This document shows, in pieces, positions 54,328-62,731 of a DNA stretch of 64,000 nucleotides; the stretch's first letter is position 1; each line of letters opens with the position of its first letter. Source of the DNA: JANSYL01 sp965229695 (lineage in GTDB: Bacteria > Pseudomonadota > Alphaproteobacteria > Rhodobacterales > Rhodobacteraceae); assembly GCA_965229695.1 (NCBI GenBank), contig OZ245921.1, positions 1,488,001 to 1,552,000 of the forward strand. Reading direction: 5' to 3'. The translations under genes were made by a program, and so were the position numbers. Below the pieces are notes generated by a model, which was not told where the DNA came from, did no database searches, and was given only the letters and a program-made list of their open reading frames with translations.

Positions 54328-55175
54328 GCCCCGCTCGTCGTCGTGCTTGTATTGATCGCGTTCGGGCTAAGCTGAACGTCTCGGAACGCCGTGCTTGCCG
54401 TGTTCTGAGACAGCATCGTTCTACGCAACGCAAAACTCCCGTGGGACGTGCCGATGAAGAACGTCTTGTGGCGGACATGATAGAGTTGACCCGCCAGTAT
54501 GGCCGATATGGCTATCGTCGGATTGCAGCGCTGCTGAGAGATGCGGGGTGGCATGTGAATGACAAGCGCATCGAACGGTTATGGCGGCGGGAGGGGCTGA
54601 AAGTGCCAATGAAACAACCAAAGAAAGGGCGGCTTTGGCTGAATGATGGATCGTGCGTTCGATTGCGACCAGAGCATCGTGATCATGTATGGAGTTACGA
54701 CTTCGTGCATTGCCGCACCGACGACGGGAAAGCGTTCCTCGCGCTCAACATTATTGACGAATACAGCCGGGAATGTCTCGCCATTCGTGTGGATCGCAAG
54801 CTGAACTCAGGTAACGTCATCAATGCCCTAAGCGACCTGTTCATTCTGCGCGGGGTGCCGTCGTTCATTCGTTCAGACAACGGGCCGGAGTTTGTTGCTC
54901 AGGCCGTCCAGGACTGGATCAAGGCTGTTGGCGCGAAGACCGCATACATTGAACCAGGCAGCCCCTGGGAGAACGGATACTGCGAAAGCTTCAATGCCCG
55001 CTTCCGGGACGAGTTCCTCAATGACGAGATCTTCTACAGCCTGCGCGAAGCCCAAATCCTGATCGAGAAATGGAGGAAACACTACAATACGAAACGACCA
55101 CACAGTGCTTTGGGCTACCGCACACCAGCCTCGGAAACCATCGTTCGGATGGACCAAAGGCCGATCCCGCACTAA
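54328..55175 (+). CDS. IS3-family transposase OrfB (DDE integrase core)
   Basis: The -1 frame runs from just after orfA (SPARRRACIDRVRAKLNVS) with no good internal start until GTG-region codons near 54441, so it is probably made as an OrfAB frameshift fusion. The rve core shows Asp in VWSYDFVHCRTDDGKAFL, Asp in FIRSDNGPEFVA and Glu in SPWENGYCESFNARFRDE, then the usual YNTKRPHSALGYRTP. It seems intact and potentially active. Confidence 0.9.
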
Positions 55176-55209
55176 CAATCGAATTGGACCACTCAGGTGG
55201 GGCTGATCA

Positions 55210-55587
55210 GAATGACAGCTCCGTCCCGCATTGCGTGAGTTCGCCCATCATTTGATTTTGCGGGCGCAGCGAATGGCCGGTTCGACGGGCCACACCGCGG
55301 CGGACCGAGACAAAGGCGAAGGGCAGGTTTGGGCCGGTTTGCCGCGAGTAGCAATGGCCCAGCTCGTGCGGTGCGGCGCCGCCACGTAGGTCAGCACTGG
55401 CCCGCGGTGGATATTAGTCTGATAGTGGGGCTCGCCCGAGAGGGCTGTCCAGAATTGTAAGGGTCAATGCTCTAGGCCTAACCCCAACCTGGCGACGGCC
55501 GAAATCTGCATCAAGGCGCCTGTCCAAGGCTTCTGCCGAGGAGCGCTGTATGATCATACACCGTCGAAGTGGCGATTGGATCACGGG
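55210..55587. repeat. intergenic region with a dispersed repeat unit (55266-55335)
   Basis: GCAGCGAATGGCCGGTTCG at 55266-55284 and GGGCAGGTTTGGGCC at 55321-55335 repeat the layout seen at 44622-44692. No gene is evident between the IS and the acyltransferase stop, nor a remnant of the truncated IS. Confidence 0.5.
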
Positions 55588-56514
55588 TCACGATGGTCCC
55601 CCAAGGTTGAGCGTTCGCTGTCGCAGCCAACGCATCAGTCCCATCGGATCACCAGCCCAAGTCTGAATGTCGGCTGGCAGTACCGGATGGCCAATATAGG
55701 GCCGCTGCGCGCGGCCAAGTGCGTGTTTGACCTCGTAGAGCAACAATCCTTGTCGAATGGTTGGGGAGATGAGGCTTGCGATCTGGTAGGCGCGGCTGTT
55801 CCTCCCCGGAAATCGCATGGGAAGCACGGTCGCGCCCGAGCGCTGGATCATCTTGGCGGTGAACGCGCTCCAATCCCGCTCGACGGCCGGTCCGAAGAAG
55901 CGGTCGGCTGACGCAACAACGCCTGCTGGGAACAGCGCGATCACGCCGCCTTCGTCAAGGTGGCGCATGGCCAGCCGGCGCATTTCGATGTTCTTGGCCA
56001 ACGCATCCGGATCGTGGGCGAACGGCACCGGCAGCATGAACTGATCAACTTCCGCCACACCTGTCAGCAGGGACCGCGTGAGGATTTTGTAGTCTGTCCG
56101 AATGCGCCCGATCAGCTCCGCCATGACCATGCCGTCAACGAGGCCGTGGGGGTGATTGGCCGTGACCACGAGCGGGCCGTCGCGCGGGATGTGGGAGATC
56201 TCCTGGGCGGGCGTTTTGATGTCGATGCCCATGACCTCCAGAGCTTGCGCCCAAAAAGCTTGGCCATGGGGCACGCCCATCGCTTCAAACCGGCGGATTT
56301 TCCGCAGAAGGCTCATTTTCGCCGTGGCGAGTTCGATGGCCTGAATGATGCCTTGCTGGACGGGGTCCGTGAATGTGGAGGCGTAGGACAGACGGCGCCC
56401 GTCATAGGGCTTTTCGCTCAGCGATGTGCCATCACCTTGACCCGGTTCTGAAACATCGCGCGCCGGAGCGCCAGGACCGCTGACAGGACGGCGACTGCGG
56501 GACATGCGAGACAC
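55588..56514 (-). CDS. lysophospholipid acyltransferase family protein
   Basis: A 308-aa PlsC-related protein of the hemolysin/LPLAT type. The catalytic motif is VTANHPHGLVDG (HPxGxxDG variant of HX4D), then IALFPAGVVASA (a PEGT-like block) and VLPMRFPGRNSR. The start is GTG at 56514 or ATG at 56505. The N-terminus (about 60 residues) is basic and Pro/Gly-rich. It lies 21 bp after the uspA stop at the end of the sulfonate cluster. Its link to that pathway is unclear; membrane lipid acylation is its likely job. Confidence 0.76.
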   Translation of the reverse strand: MSRMSRSRRPVSGPGAPARDVSEPGQGDGTSLSEKPYDGRRLSYASTFTDPVQQGIIQAIELATAKMSLLRKIRRFEAMGVPHGQAFWAQALEVMGIDIKTPAQEISHIPRDGPLVVTANHPHGLVDGMVMAELIGRIRTDYKILTRSLLTGVAEVDQFMLPVPFAHDPDALAKNIEMRRLAMRHLDEGGVIALFPAGVVASADRFFGPAVERDWSAFTAKMIQRSGATVLPMRFPGRNSRAYQIASLISPTIRQGLLLYEVKHALGRAQRPYIGHPVLPADIQTWAGDPMGLMRWLRQRTLNLGGPS

Positions 56515-56535
56515 GCAATAACCCCGTTGCGCGCG

Positions 56536-56943
56536 TCAGCGCTGGATCAGGACCGAACACGGCGCGCGACGTGCGACGCGGGAGGCCGTAGAGCCCATAA
56601 AATAGTCGACCGCCGAAGGGTGGTGGGCGCCCACAATGATCAGGTCGGCATCGATCTCGCCAGCGACCTCTGCAATGCGGACACCCGGTTTGCCGGTTGT
56701 CACCTTGCAGGTGATGTCTTCGGCGCCGTCCGAAATGGCCTCAAGGTTGCCCATGATCTTCGCCGTCAGGTGGTTTTCAGATTTCACCGTCACGAACTCG
56801 GCCGCGAAGCCTGGGATTTGCTCCAGAACCGTCAGCAGGGTGATCGTGCCGCCGGGCTCCAGCATCTTTCGCGCGGTGGCGATCTTCGCACCGACCAGCG
56901 GCTCATGATCTATGGCAACGGGTATGAGGATGGATTTGGGCAT
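56536..56943 (-). CDS. universal stress protein (UspA family)
   Basis: A 135-aa UspA fold: SILIPVAIDHEPLVGAKIATAR ... GEIDADLIIVGAHHPSAVDYFMGSTASRVARRAPCSVLI. The ATP-loop pattern G-2x-G-9x-G(S/T) is altered at its second Gly (His), though GST is kept. Small Usp genes often accompany TRAP transporters and sulfonate genes, and this one lies in line downstream of the suyAB/dehydrogenase operon with a 145-bp gap. Confidence 0.86.
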   Translation of the reverse strand: MPKSILIPVAIDHEPLVGAKIATARKMLEPGGTITLLTVLEQIPGFAAEFVTVKSENHLTAKIMGNLEAISDGAEDITCKVTTGKPGVRIAEVAGEIDADLIIVGAHHPSAVDYFMGSTASRVARRAPCSVLIQR

Positions 56944-57088
56944 TTCTGGCTCCTTATCTGGATCAGGACGGCTGGGCAGCCCGGGCGGTTGGCTCGGGCA
57001 GATGCTCGTTTGCCGGTCCGGTTGTGTCCGTGGGTTTATGGCGGCGCATCACGTCATGTCCTTTTCGAGTTAGATCCAAACGCAAGGT

Positions 57089-58096
57089 TCAAGCTGACGC
57101 AGCAAGCGCACGGGCCTGCGTAAAGAAGGCCGTTGGCACGTTCAAACCGGTCCGTTCCGCTCGCGCGATGGCCGCACGACGGCGCTGTCCCGGCAGCCGC
57201 GCGCCCTCCATGCCTGAAATCGTGTTGAGAAGGTCTTTGACGCGCGCGGCATAGTCCGAATGGATATTCGCGTCGATCGCAATCAGCGTCTGCCCAACCC
57301 GCGGCGCGGGCCCCGTGGCATCAAAAAACGACCCCGCCTCACGGCTGAACGCGCTGCCGGTGAGGGCGGCGGCAAGGATTTCGACCATCAGCGCCAGAGC
57401 CGTGCCTTTTGCCTCACCAATTGCCACCATAGTGCCCTTCAGCGCAGCCTCGGCATCGGTGGTCGGATTGCCAAGCTCATCCAGGGCCCAGTTGGGGGGG
57501 ATGTCTTTGCCGGCTTTCTTGGCCGCCATGACCTTGCCCCGTGCGACCTTCGAAAGCGACAGGTCGATCACCAGCGGCGCATCGCCCGCCACTGGTGTGG
57601 CAAAGGCAATGGGATTGGTGCCAAAAAGCGGCTGGCGAGCGCCCCAGGGGGCTATTGCCTTGGGGGCGTTGGCGAGCATGATCGCGATCAACCCGGCCTC
57701 TGCGAAGCGTTCGACCTGAACCGACAGCGCGCCGCAATGGTGCGAATTGCCAACCGCCATCACCGCGATCCCCATCTCGCGCGCTAGCGGAACGCCTGCT
57801 TTAAAGGCGGTGTCGAGCGCCGGATAGGCAAAGCCCAGATCAGCGTCAATCGACAGGGCCGCGGGCGCGCTCTGGGTCACTTTGATGTCCGCGGCCACGT
57901 TGATTTTGCCACTTTGGACCTGCGCGATGTAATCGCCGAGCCGCGAAAACCCGTGGCCCACCTGCCCCTCTGCCTCAGCCGAGACCAACGCGTGCGCCAC
58001 ACTGGCAGCGACCGGTTCGGCAACACCCACACCGCAAAATGCCTCCGTCAACAATGACGTGGCCTCGGGTATGGAGATGAGAACAGTGTCGGCTAT
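57089..58096 (-). CDS. Ldh_2-family dehydrogenase, probably (R)-sulfolactate dehydrogenase (ComC-like)
   Basis: The Ldh_2 (malate/L-lactate/sulfolactate) family uses NAD(P) and has no Rossmann fold. Visible marks are HGFSRLGDY, GNSHHCGALSVQVERFAE, GTNPIAFATPV, and VIDLSLSKVARGKVMAA. No ATG or GTG precedes the conserved N-terminus. Residues IADTVLISIPEATSLL continue the family's usual start, so I place the start at ATA 58094-58096 (335 aa), with GGGGGA 8-13 nt upstream; a TTG at 58052 would drop 14 conserved residues. Next to suyAB, interconversion of sulfolactate and sulfopyruvate is the likely reaction. Confidence 0.75.
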   Translation of the reverse strand: MADTVLISIPEATSLLTEAFCGVGVAEPVAASVAHALVSAEAEGQVGHGFSRLGDYIAQVQSGKINVAADIKVTQSAPAALSIDADLGFAYPALDTAFKAGVPLAREMGIAVMAVGNSHHCGALSVQVERFAEAGLIAIMLANAPKAIAPWGARQPLFGTNPIAFATPVAGDAPLVIDLSLSKVARGKVMAAKKAGKDIPPNWALDELGNPTTDAEAALKGTMVAIGEAKGTALALMVEILAAALTGSAFSREAGSFFDATGPAPRVGQTLIAIDANIHSDYAARVKDLLNTISGMEGARLPGQRRRAAIARAERTGLNVPTAFFTQARALAASA

Positions 58097-58116
58097 GGAA
58101 ACGTCCCCCAGGACAG

Positions 58117-58143
58117 GGTGCCCCGCCGAAACGGCGGGGCACC
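58117..58143. promoter_or_regulatory. strong 12-bp hairpin between suyB and the dehydrogenase gene
   Basis: GGTGCCCCGCCG (58117-58128) pairs perfectly with CGGCGGGGCACC (58132-58143) around AAA. On the minus strand it is followed by CCTGTCC, not by T residues. It may stabilise the suyAB mRNA or partly terminate, lowering expression of the dehydrogenase gene. Confidence 0.65.
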
Positions 58144-58154
58144 GCTGTGTCAGA

Positions 58155-59333
58155 TCACGCGCTGCGATAGAGCTTGGTCATCGAGAACTCCCGATGGCCG
58201 AGCGCTTCGGCGGCCGTGTTGCGGCCATTGGCGGTGCGACGGATCATGTCGATCAGCGCATCCCCCGCCTCATCAATAGTCATCTCGCGGCGCAGGATGC
58301 CCGAGACATCCACATCCACATGCTCACCCATGGTGCGCACGGTGCGCGGGTTCGCCGTGATCTTGATGACCGGGACAATCGGGTTGCCCACAACATTGCC
58401 CTGCCCGGTGGGGAACGTGTGCACAACGGCCCCGCCTGCGGCCATCAGCGTCACGCATTCCGCCGCTGCGGACGAGCTATCCATGAAGTAGAGGCCATTG
58501 CCCGAACTTGGCGCCTCAGCCGGTTCGAGAATGTCGATGTATTGCGAGGTGCGGCCGATCTTTTCGAGATTGCCGAGTGCCTTTTCCTCGATCGTGGTCA
58601 AACCGCCTAGGATATTGCCCTTGGTGGGCTGGCTGTCCGAAAGGTCATCGGTCTGGTGCGCGAAGATCACGTCATCCTGATAGGCCTTCCACATTTTGTA
58701 CCAGCGTTCGCCAACCTCTTCGTTGATGGCGCGCTTCTGGCAGATGTGCTCCGCCCCGGTGATCTCGGAGGTTTCGCCGAAAAAGCCGGTGATCCCTTCG
58801 GGCAGCAGCTTGTCGTACATATTGCCGACCGTCGGGCAGGAGCCCAGACCCGTGGTCGTGTCGCTTTCGCCGCATTTGGTGGAGACCCAGAGGTCATTGA
58901 CCGAGCATTCTTCGCGCTGGATTTCCGTGGCAAGGTGAACGAACTCTTTCGCGGCCCAGCTTGCGGCGCGGATCGTTTCGAAATCGCCCTTCTGCTCAAT
59001 CGAGAACTCAGCGACGTTCTTGCCCGTCTTACGAATGCCGTCGGCGATGCGCTTGGTCCAGTCCGGCTCGATGCCGATCACAACGACAGAGTGGACGTTC
59101 GGGTTCGCGCCGGTGCCGATGATGGTCCGGAAATGCGTCTCAAGGTCTTCACCGAACTGAAGACGGCCATAGGCGTGCGGGATCGCAAGCGTGCCTTTGA
59201 CGTTGTTGGCCACCGCTTCGCAAGCGGCGTTCGAGATGTCATCGACTGGCAGGATCAAAACGTGGTTTCGGACGCCAACGCGCCCGTTTTCACGCCGGAA
59301 GCCCATGAAGGTGATATTGGAATACTTGGACAT
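58155..59333 (-). CDS. suyB: (2R)-sulfolactate sulfo-lyase, beta subunit
   Basis: SuyB is the large subunit (UxaA/altronate-dehydratase C-terminal family) of the lyase that splits (R)-sulfolactate into pyruvate and sulfite. The 392-aa length fits. Cys and acid residues for iron and substrate occur in STKCGESDTTTGLGSCPTVGNMYD and GFFGETSEITGAEHIC, and the family's VVHTFPTGQGNVVGNPIVPVIKI is present. ATG at 59331-59333 (MSKYSNITF) with GAGG upstream is preferred to the upstream ATG. It lies 22 bp after suyA. Altronate dehydratase is an alternative, but the context favours SuyB. Confidence 0.85.
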   Translation of the reverse strand: MSKYSNITFMGFRRENGRVGVRNHVLILPVDDISNAACEAVANNVKGTLAIPHAYGRLQFGEDLETHFRTIIGTGANPNVHSVVVIGIEPDWTKRIADGIRKTGKNVAEFSIEQKGDFETIRAASWAAKEFVHLATEIQREECSVNDLWVSTKCGESDTTTGLGSCPTVGNMYDKLLPEGITGFFGETSEITGAEHICQKRAINEEVGERWYKMWKAYQDDVIFAHQTDDLSDSQPTKGNILGGLTTIEEKALGNLEKIGRTSQYIDILEPAEAPSSGNGLYFMDSSSAAAECVTLMAAGGAVVHTFPTGQGNVVGNPIVPVIKITANPRTVRTMGEHVDVDVSGILRREMTIDEAGDALIDMIRRTANGRNTAAEALGHREFSMTKLYRSA

Positions 59334-59355
59334 ACTTTGTTCCTCGCTCAGGCGC

Positions 59356-59661
59356 TTACCAGCGTTTCGTTTTGACGTTTTGCGTGTGGACATGGCCGCC
59401 TTTCGGGATGTCGGCGATGACCTTGCCGATGTCCTCGCCGTACTTGATGGCGGTGTCGCCGTCCTTCAGGTCTTTCAATGCGATCTTGTGGCCGATGGGC
59501 ACATCCGCCCCGGCAGTGAGGCGGAAAGTGGAATTGTCGTGGGTGATGCAGCACAGCATGTCTGTGCCTACCGTCAGGCCCTCAACCACGACGACCCCTA
59601 CGTTGTCGACCTCCTCATGAACCAGCAGATGTGGGATCTCATTTGGGGCGGGTTTGGACAT
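59356..59661 (-). CDS. suyA: (2R)-sulfolactate sulfo-lyase, alpha subunit
   Basis: A 101-aa SAF-domain protein, the small partner of SuyB. Seen here: HLLVHEEVDNVGVVVVEGL, DVPIGHKIALKDLKDGDTAIKYGEDIG and the C-terminal HVHTQNVKTKRW, the conserved HVHxxNxK end of this subunit type. Separate SuyA and SuyB genes are the known arrangement, whereas altronate dehydratase is usually fused. Confidence 0.87.
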   Translation of the reverse strand: MSKPAPNEIPHLLVHEEVDNVGVVVVEGLTVGTDMLCCITHDNSTFRLTAGADVPIGHKIALKDLKDGDTAIKYGEDIGKVIADIPKGGHVHTQNVKTKRW

Positions 59662-59679
59662 CGATGTCTCCAGATTTTC

Positions 59680-60654
59680 TTAGGGTTTGAGAATGATCTT
59701 GGGTGCTGCGACGCGCCCGTTGCGAATATCGCTGAAGGCCTCAGCGCCTTCAGACAGGGGACGGGTCTCAGTCCAGTCGAGCGGGCCGAGGCGACCGTCG
59801 AACATGGCCGCGCAGGTGTCCCGAAAGTCCTGCGCGGTGTAGGTATAGGTGCCGATGAAGGTGATCTCTTGCAGGGTCATGCGCCGGATATCGAGGCCGC
59901 CATCCGCATCGCCCAGACCGATATGAGTGATGACGCCGCCTGGGCTGACCAAGGCGGAGGCCGCAGCGCGGGTTGCAGTGTAGCCGACCGCATCCACAAC
60001 CAGGGGAACCCCCCGCCCCGGCGCATTGTCGATTGCAATCTTGCAGACATCCGACAGATAAGTGGCCCGCTCCTCATTCGGTTCAGACAGCGTCACCGTC
60101 TCAACCCCCATCGCGCGCAGGACCAGTGCAGCCGCCAATCCGATGGCACCGCCCCCAATCACATGGGCCCGCCGTTCATCGGCGGCGTGCAACGCTTCAA
60201 GCCCCAACCGCGCGGCGTGCCAGCTGACCGCGATGGGTTCGGCCAGCGCCGATTTTTCAAGGTTGAACCCATCGGGGACCTCGACCAGATTACGCTCGGG
60301 CATGGCGACGAATTGGGCGAAGGCCCCCTCGCGCGGGGGCATTGAGATGATCTGGCGGGACGGGTCGAGGTTTTCGCGCCCAGATCGGCTGGCGGCGCTG
60401 TGCGGGTCGGTGACCAGCGGGTTGATCGTGACCCGGCGGCCATCCATCGGGCCGCCCACGATTGTGCCCGCCCCTTCGTGCCCCAGGATCAGCGGCGCAG
60501 GCCGCCGCTCGTCATGGCCAAGATAAGCATGCATGTCCGAGCCGCAGATACCGACGCTGTCGATGCGGATCAGGTGATGATCCTGGGCAACGGCCACATC
60601 GGGAACGTCGCGGAAGTCGAGCGTCTCGGGCGCGGTATAGACCAGAGCCTTCAT
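59680..60654 (-). CDS. zinc-type MDR dehydrogenase lacking the structural zinc site (HpsP-like)
   Basis: A 324-aa medium-chain dehydrogenase. Catalytic zinc ligands are visible (Cys37 in GICGSD, His59-Glu60 in LGHEGAG) and the NAD-binding GGGAIGLAAAL is intact. The four structural-zinc cysteines (C-x2-C-x2-C-x7-C) are all replaced, at residues 83 Asp, 86 Ser, 89 Ser and 97 Asp (TDPHSAASRSGRENLDPS). It overlaps the SDR gene by 4 bp and lies 18 bp before suyA. Context suggests a DHPS 2-dehydrogenase (hpsP-like) role. Confidence 0.78.
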   Translation of the reverse strand: MKALVYTAPETLDFRDVPDVAVAQDHHLIRIDSVGICGSDMHAYLGHDERRPAPLILGHEGAGTIVGGPMDGRRVTINPLVTDPHSAASRSGRENLDPSRQIISMPPREGAFAQFVAMPERNLVEVPDGFNLEKSALAEPIAVSWHAARLGLEALHAADERRAHVIGGGAIGLAAALVLRAMGVETVTLSEPNEERATYLSDVCKIAIDNAPGRGVPLVVDAVGYTATRAAASALVSPGGVITHIGLGDADGGLDIRRMTLQEITFIGTYTYTAQDFRDTCAAMFDGRLGPLDWTETRPLSEGAEAFSDIRNGRVAAPKIILKP

Positions 60655-61409
60655 TTCGCCGTGAACCCCCCGTCCACCATTAAAACCTGACCGGTGACGT
60701 AGCCGGACGCATCTGAGCACAGAAACAGAAGCGGGCCGTCGATATCCTCGGGCTCGCCATTGCGGCCGATGCAGGTCTGCGCGGCATTGCGCGCCGCACG
60801 CTCCGGATCGGCGAAGACCGCAGCGGTCAGTTCCGTGCGAAAGAAGCCGGGGCCGATGGCGTTCACGTTGATCCCGTCGTGGGACCATGCTTCCGCCATG
60901 GCGCGGGTCAGTTGCGCGACCCCACCCTTAGAGGCGCCATAGCTCAACCCGCCCGGAAACGCCCGATGCGATTGCAGCGAGGCAAAGTTCACGATCCGGC
61001 CCCATCCCTTCGCTTTCATGCCGGGCACCATGTGTTGAGACAGGAAGAACGGTACGGCGAGGTTGAGACTGACGGTGATGTCCCACCCCTCGGGCGTGAC
61101 AGCATCCGCAACCTCGCGTGTGTTGATGCCCGCTGCGTGAACCAGAATGTCGGGCGCGCCAAACGGAGCCGCCGCGCGTTCAGCCAGATCGGCCAAACCT
61201 TCCCGGTCCGACAGATCATGAGAGAGAACCGCCACGGGGCCCTGTGCCTCTTCTTGCAACGAGGCCAACGCCTCTGCCCGGCGGGCGATGGCTACGACAG
61301 ATGCGCCTGCCCGGCTCAGGACAAGGGCCGCGCGACGACCCAGACCGGAGCTTGCCCCGGTCACACAGGCCACATGCCCATCGAGGTCCATATGCACGGC
61401 TACGGTCAC
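60651..61409 (-). CDS. short-chain dehydrogenase/reductase (HpsO-like)
   Basis: A 252-aa SDR with the NAD(P) motif TGASSGLGRR, NNAG-equivalent HAAGIN, catalytic Ser (VNFASLQSH), YGASK (Tyr-x-x-x-Lys) and the C-terminal GYVTGQVLMVDGGF. GTG at 61407-61409 with GAGGG upstream is the probable start (ATG at 61391 also possible). It lies directly after hpsN. In the known DHPS pathways an SDR and an MDR enzyme together invert the C2 stereocentre through a keto intermediate; assignment here is by context. Confidence 0.83.
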   Translation of the reverse strand: MTVAVHMDLDGHVACVTGASSGLGRRAALVLSRAGASVVAIARRAEALASLQEEAQGPVAVLSHDLSDREGLADLAERAAAPFGAPDILVHAAGINTREVADAVTPEGWDITVSLNLAVPFFLSQHMVPGMKAKGWGRIVNFASLQSHRAFPGGLSYGASKGGVAQLTRAMAEAWSHDGINVNAIGPGFFRTELTAAVFADPERAARNAAQTCIGRNGEPEDIDGPLLFLCSDASGYVTGQVLMVDGGFTAK

Positions 61410-61410
61410 G

Positions 61411-62718
61411 TTATCCCTCGGCTGTCAGGTCGAAGTTTTCACCCGGGAAATACTTGGCAAGCCGGACATCAGCGGCCCGCGCATGCCCTTCCATACCTTC
61501 CAGACGGGAGATGCGCGCCGTGGCAATGGCGACCGCTTTGGCGCCTTCTTTGGTCGCGCGCTGCCAGGTCACGATCTTCATGTATTTGTGCACGCTCAAA
61601 CCGCCCGTGTAAGACGCAGCGCCGGAGGTCGGGAGAACGTGGTTCGTCCCCGCCGCCTTGTCTCCATAGGCCACCGTCGTTTCCTCGCCAAGGAATAGCG
61701 AGCCATAGCAGGACAAACGCTCAAGCCACCAATCGAGGTCTTCAGCCTGAACCGTCAGGTGTTCCGGCGCATAGTCGTCAGAGGTGGCCGCCATCTCTTC
61801 GCGGTCGGCACAGACGATGACCTCGGCATAGTCGCGCCATGCCGCCGCGGCGTTCTCCCGGTTCAGTTCGGGCAGATCGTCGATGAGTTTGGGCACCATC
61901 GACATCACGGTCTCGGCCAGCTCACGCGAGTCCGTCACCAGCCAGACGGGCGAGTTGTACCCATGTTCGGCCTGGCTCACGAGATCGGTGGCCACCACAT
62001 GCGCGTCTGCCGTGCTGTCGGCCAGGATCAGACTGTCGGTCGGCCCCGCAATCATATCAATACCGACACGGCCAAAGAGCATGCGCTTGGCCTCGGCCAC
62101 GAATTGGTTTCCGGGACCAACAATGATGTTGGCTTTGGGCAGGCCGAAAAGACCAAACGCCATCGCGGCCACACCCTGAACCCCGCCAACGGCGAGGATC
62201 TGGTCGGCGCCACAGGTCTTGGCCGCGAACACGATCGCGGGCGCCACGCCCATGCCCGGGCGCGGCGGCGAGGCAACGGCGATGTTGCGGCACCCCGCAA
62301 CCTTGGCCGTCGTCACCGTCATGATGGCGGACGCCACATGCATGTAGCGCCCCGCCGGCACATAGCAGCCTGCCGCATCCACCGGGATCGCCTTTTGCCC
62401 CGCGATCAGGCCAGGCTGAACCTCCAGTTCGAAATTGGCCACGGTCGCTTTCTGCGCCTCAGCAAAGCGTTTGACGTTTCCATGCGCAAACTCGATCTCG
62501 CGTTTGAGCTTGTCGGGCACCAGGGCACAGGCAGCCTCGATCTCTGCCTCGGTCAGCACGGTGTTGCCTTCGTACTTGTCGAACTGGCGCGCGTATTCGA
62601 GCGCCTTCTCATCGCCCCCGGCCTCGATGTCGTTGAGGATGCCCTTCACGATGGCATGCACGTCCGATGCGTCGCTGGCGGACGTCAGGGTGGCTTTTTT
62701 CAGATATTCACGAGTCAT
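61411..62718 (-). CDS. hpsN: sulfopropanediol 3-dehydrogenase HpsN (histidinol-dehydrogenase family)
   Basis: HpsN oxidises (R)-DHPS to (R)-sulfolactate in two NAD-linked steps. The 435-aa protein is a HisD homologue with PAGRYMHVASAIMTVTTAKVAG, GPGNQFVAEAKRMLFG, DMIAGPTDSLILAD and SQAEHGYNSP, DKAAGTNHVLPTSG, GGLSVHKYM for zinc and substrate. It is not in a his operon, and its neighbours SuyA and SuyB use its product, so HpsN rather than HisD. It is the first enzyme gene after the TRAP permease, with a 13-bp gap. Confidence 0.88.
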   Translation of the reverse strand: MTREYLKKATLTSASDASDVHAIVKGILNDIEAGGDEKALEYARQFDKYEGNTVLTEAEIEAACALVPDKLKREIEFAHGNVKRFAEAQKATVANFELEVQPGLIAGQKAIPVDAAGCYVPAGRYMHVASAIMTVTTAKVAGCRNIAVASPPRPGMGVAPAIVFAAKTCGADQILAVGGVQGVAAMAFGLFGLPKANIIVGPGNQFVAEAKRMLFGRVGIDMIAGPTDSLILADSTADAHVVATDLVSQAEHGYNSPVWLVTDSRELAETVMSMVPKLIDDLPELNRENAAAAWRDYAEVIVCADREEMAATSDDYAPEHLTVQAEDLDWWLERLSCYGSLFLGEETTVAYGDKAAGTNHVLPTSGAASYTGGLSVHKYMKIVTWQRATKEGAKAVAIATARISRLEGMEGHARAADVRLAKYFPGENFDLTAEG

Positions 62719-62731
62719 TGATGTGCGCGTC

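Larger units (their letters stand above)
53993..55209 (+). mobile_element. complete IS3-family element inserted in the first
   Basis: Terminal inverted repeats at 53993-54016 (TGGTCTTCCCCAC...) and 55186-55209 match at 18 of 24 positions and show the TG...CA ends of IS3 elements. Inside are orfA and a frameshifted orfB with a full DDE set. No target-site duplication is seen (left flank ATGG, right flank GAAT), consistent with a later deletion that also removed the rest of the first element. Confidence 0.85.

Noticed and set aside
61411..62718. Histidinol dehydrogenase (HisD) of histidine biosynthesis
   Set aside because: No other his genes nearby, and it lies between a TRAP permease and sulfolactate genes, so HpsN is the better call.
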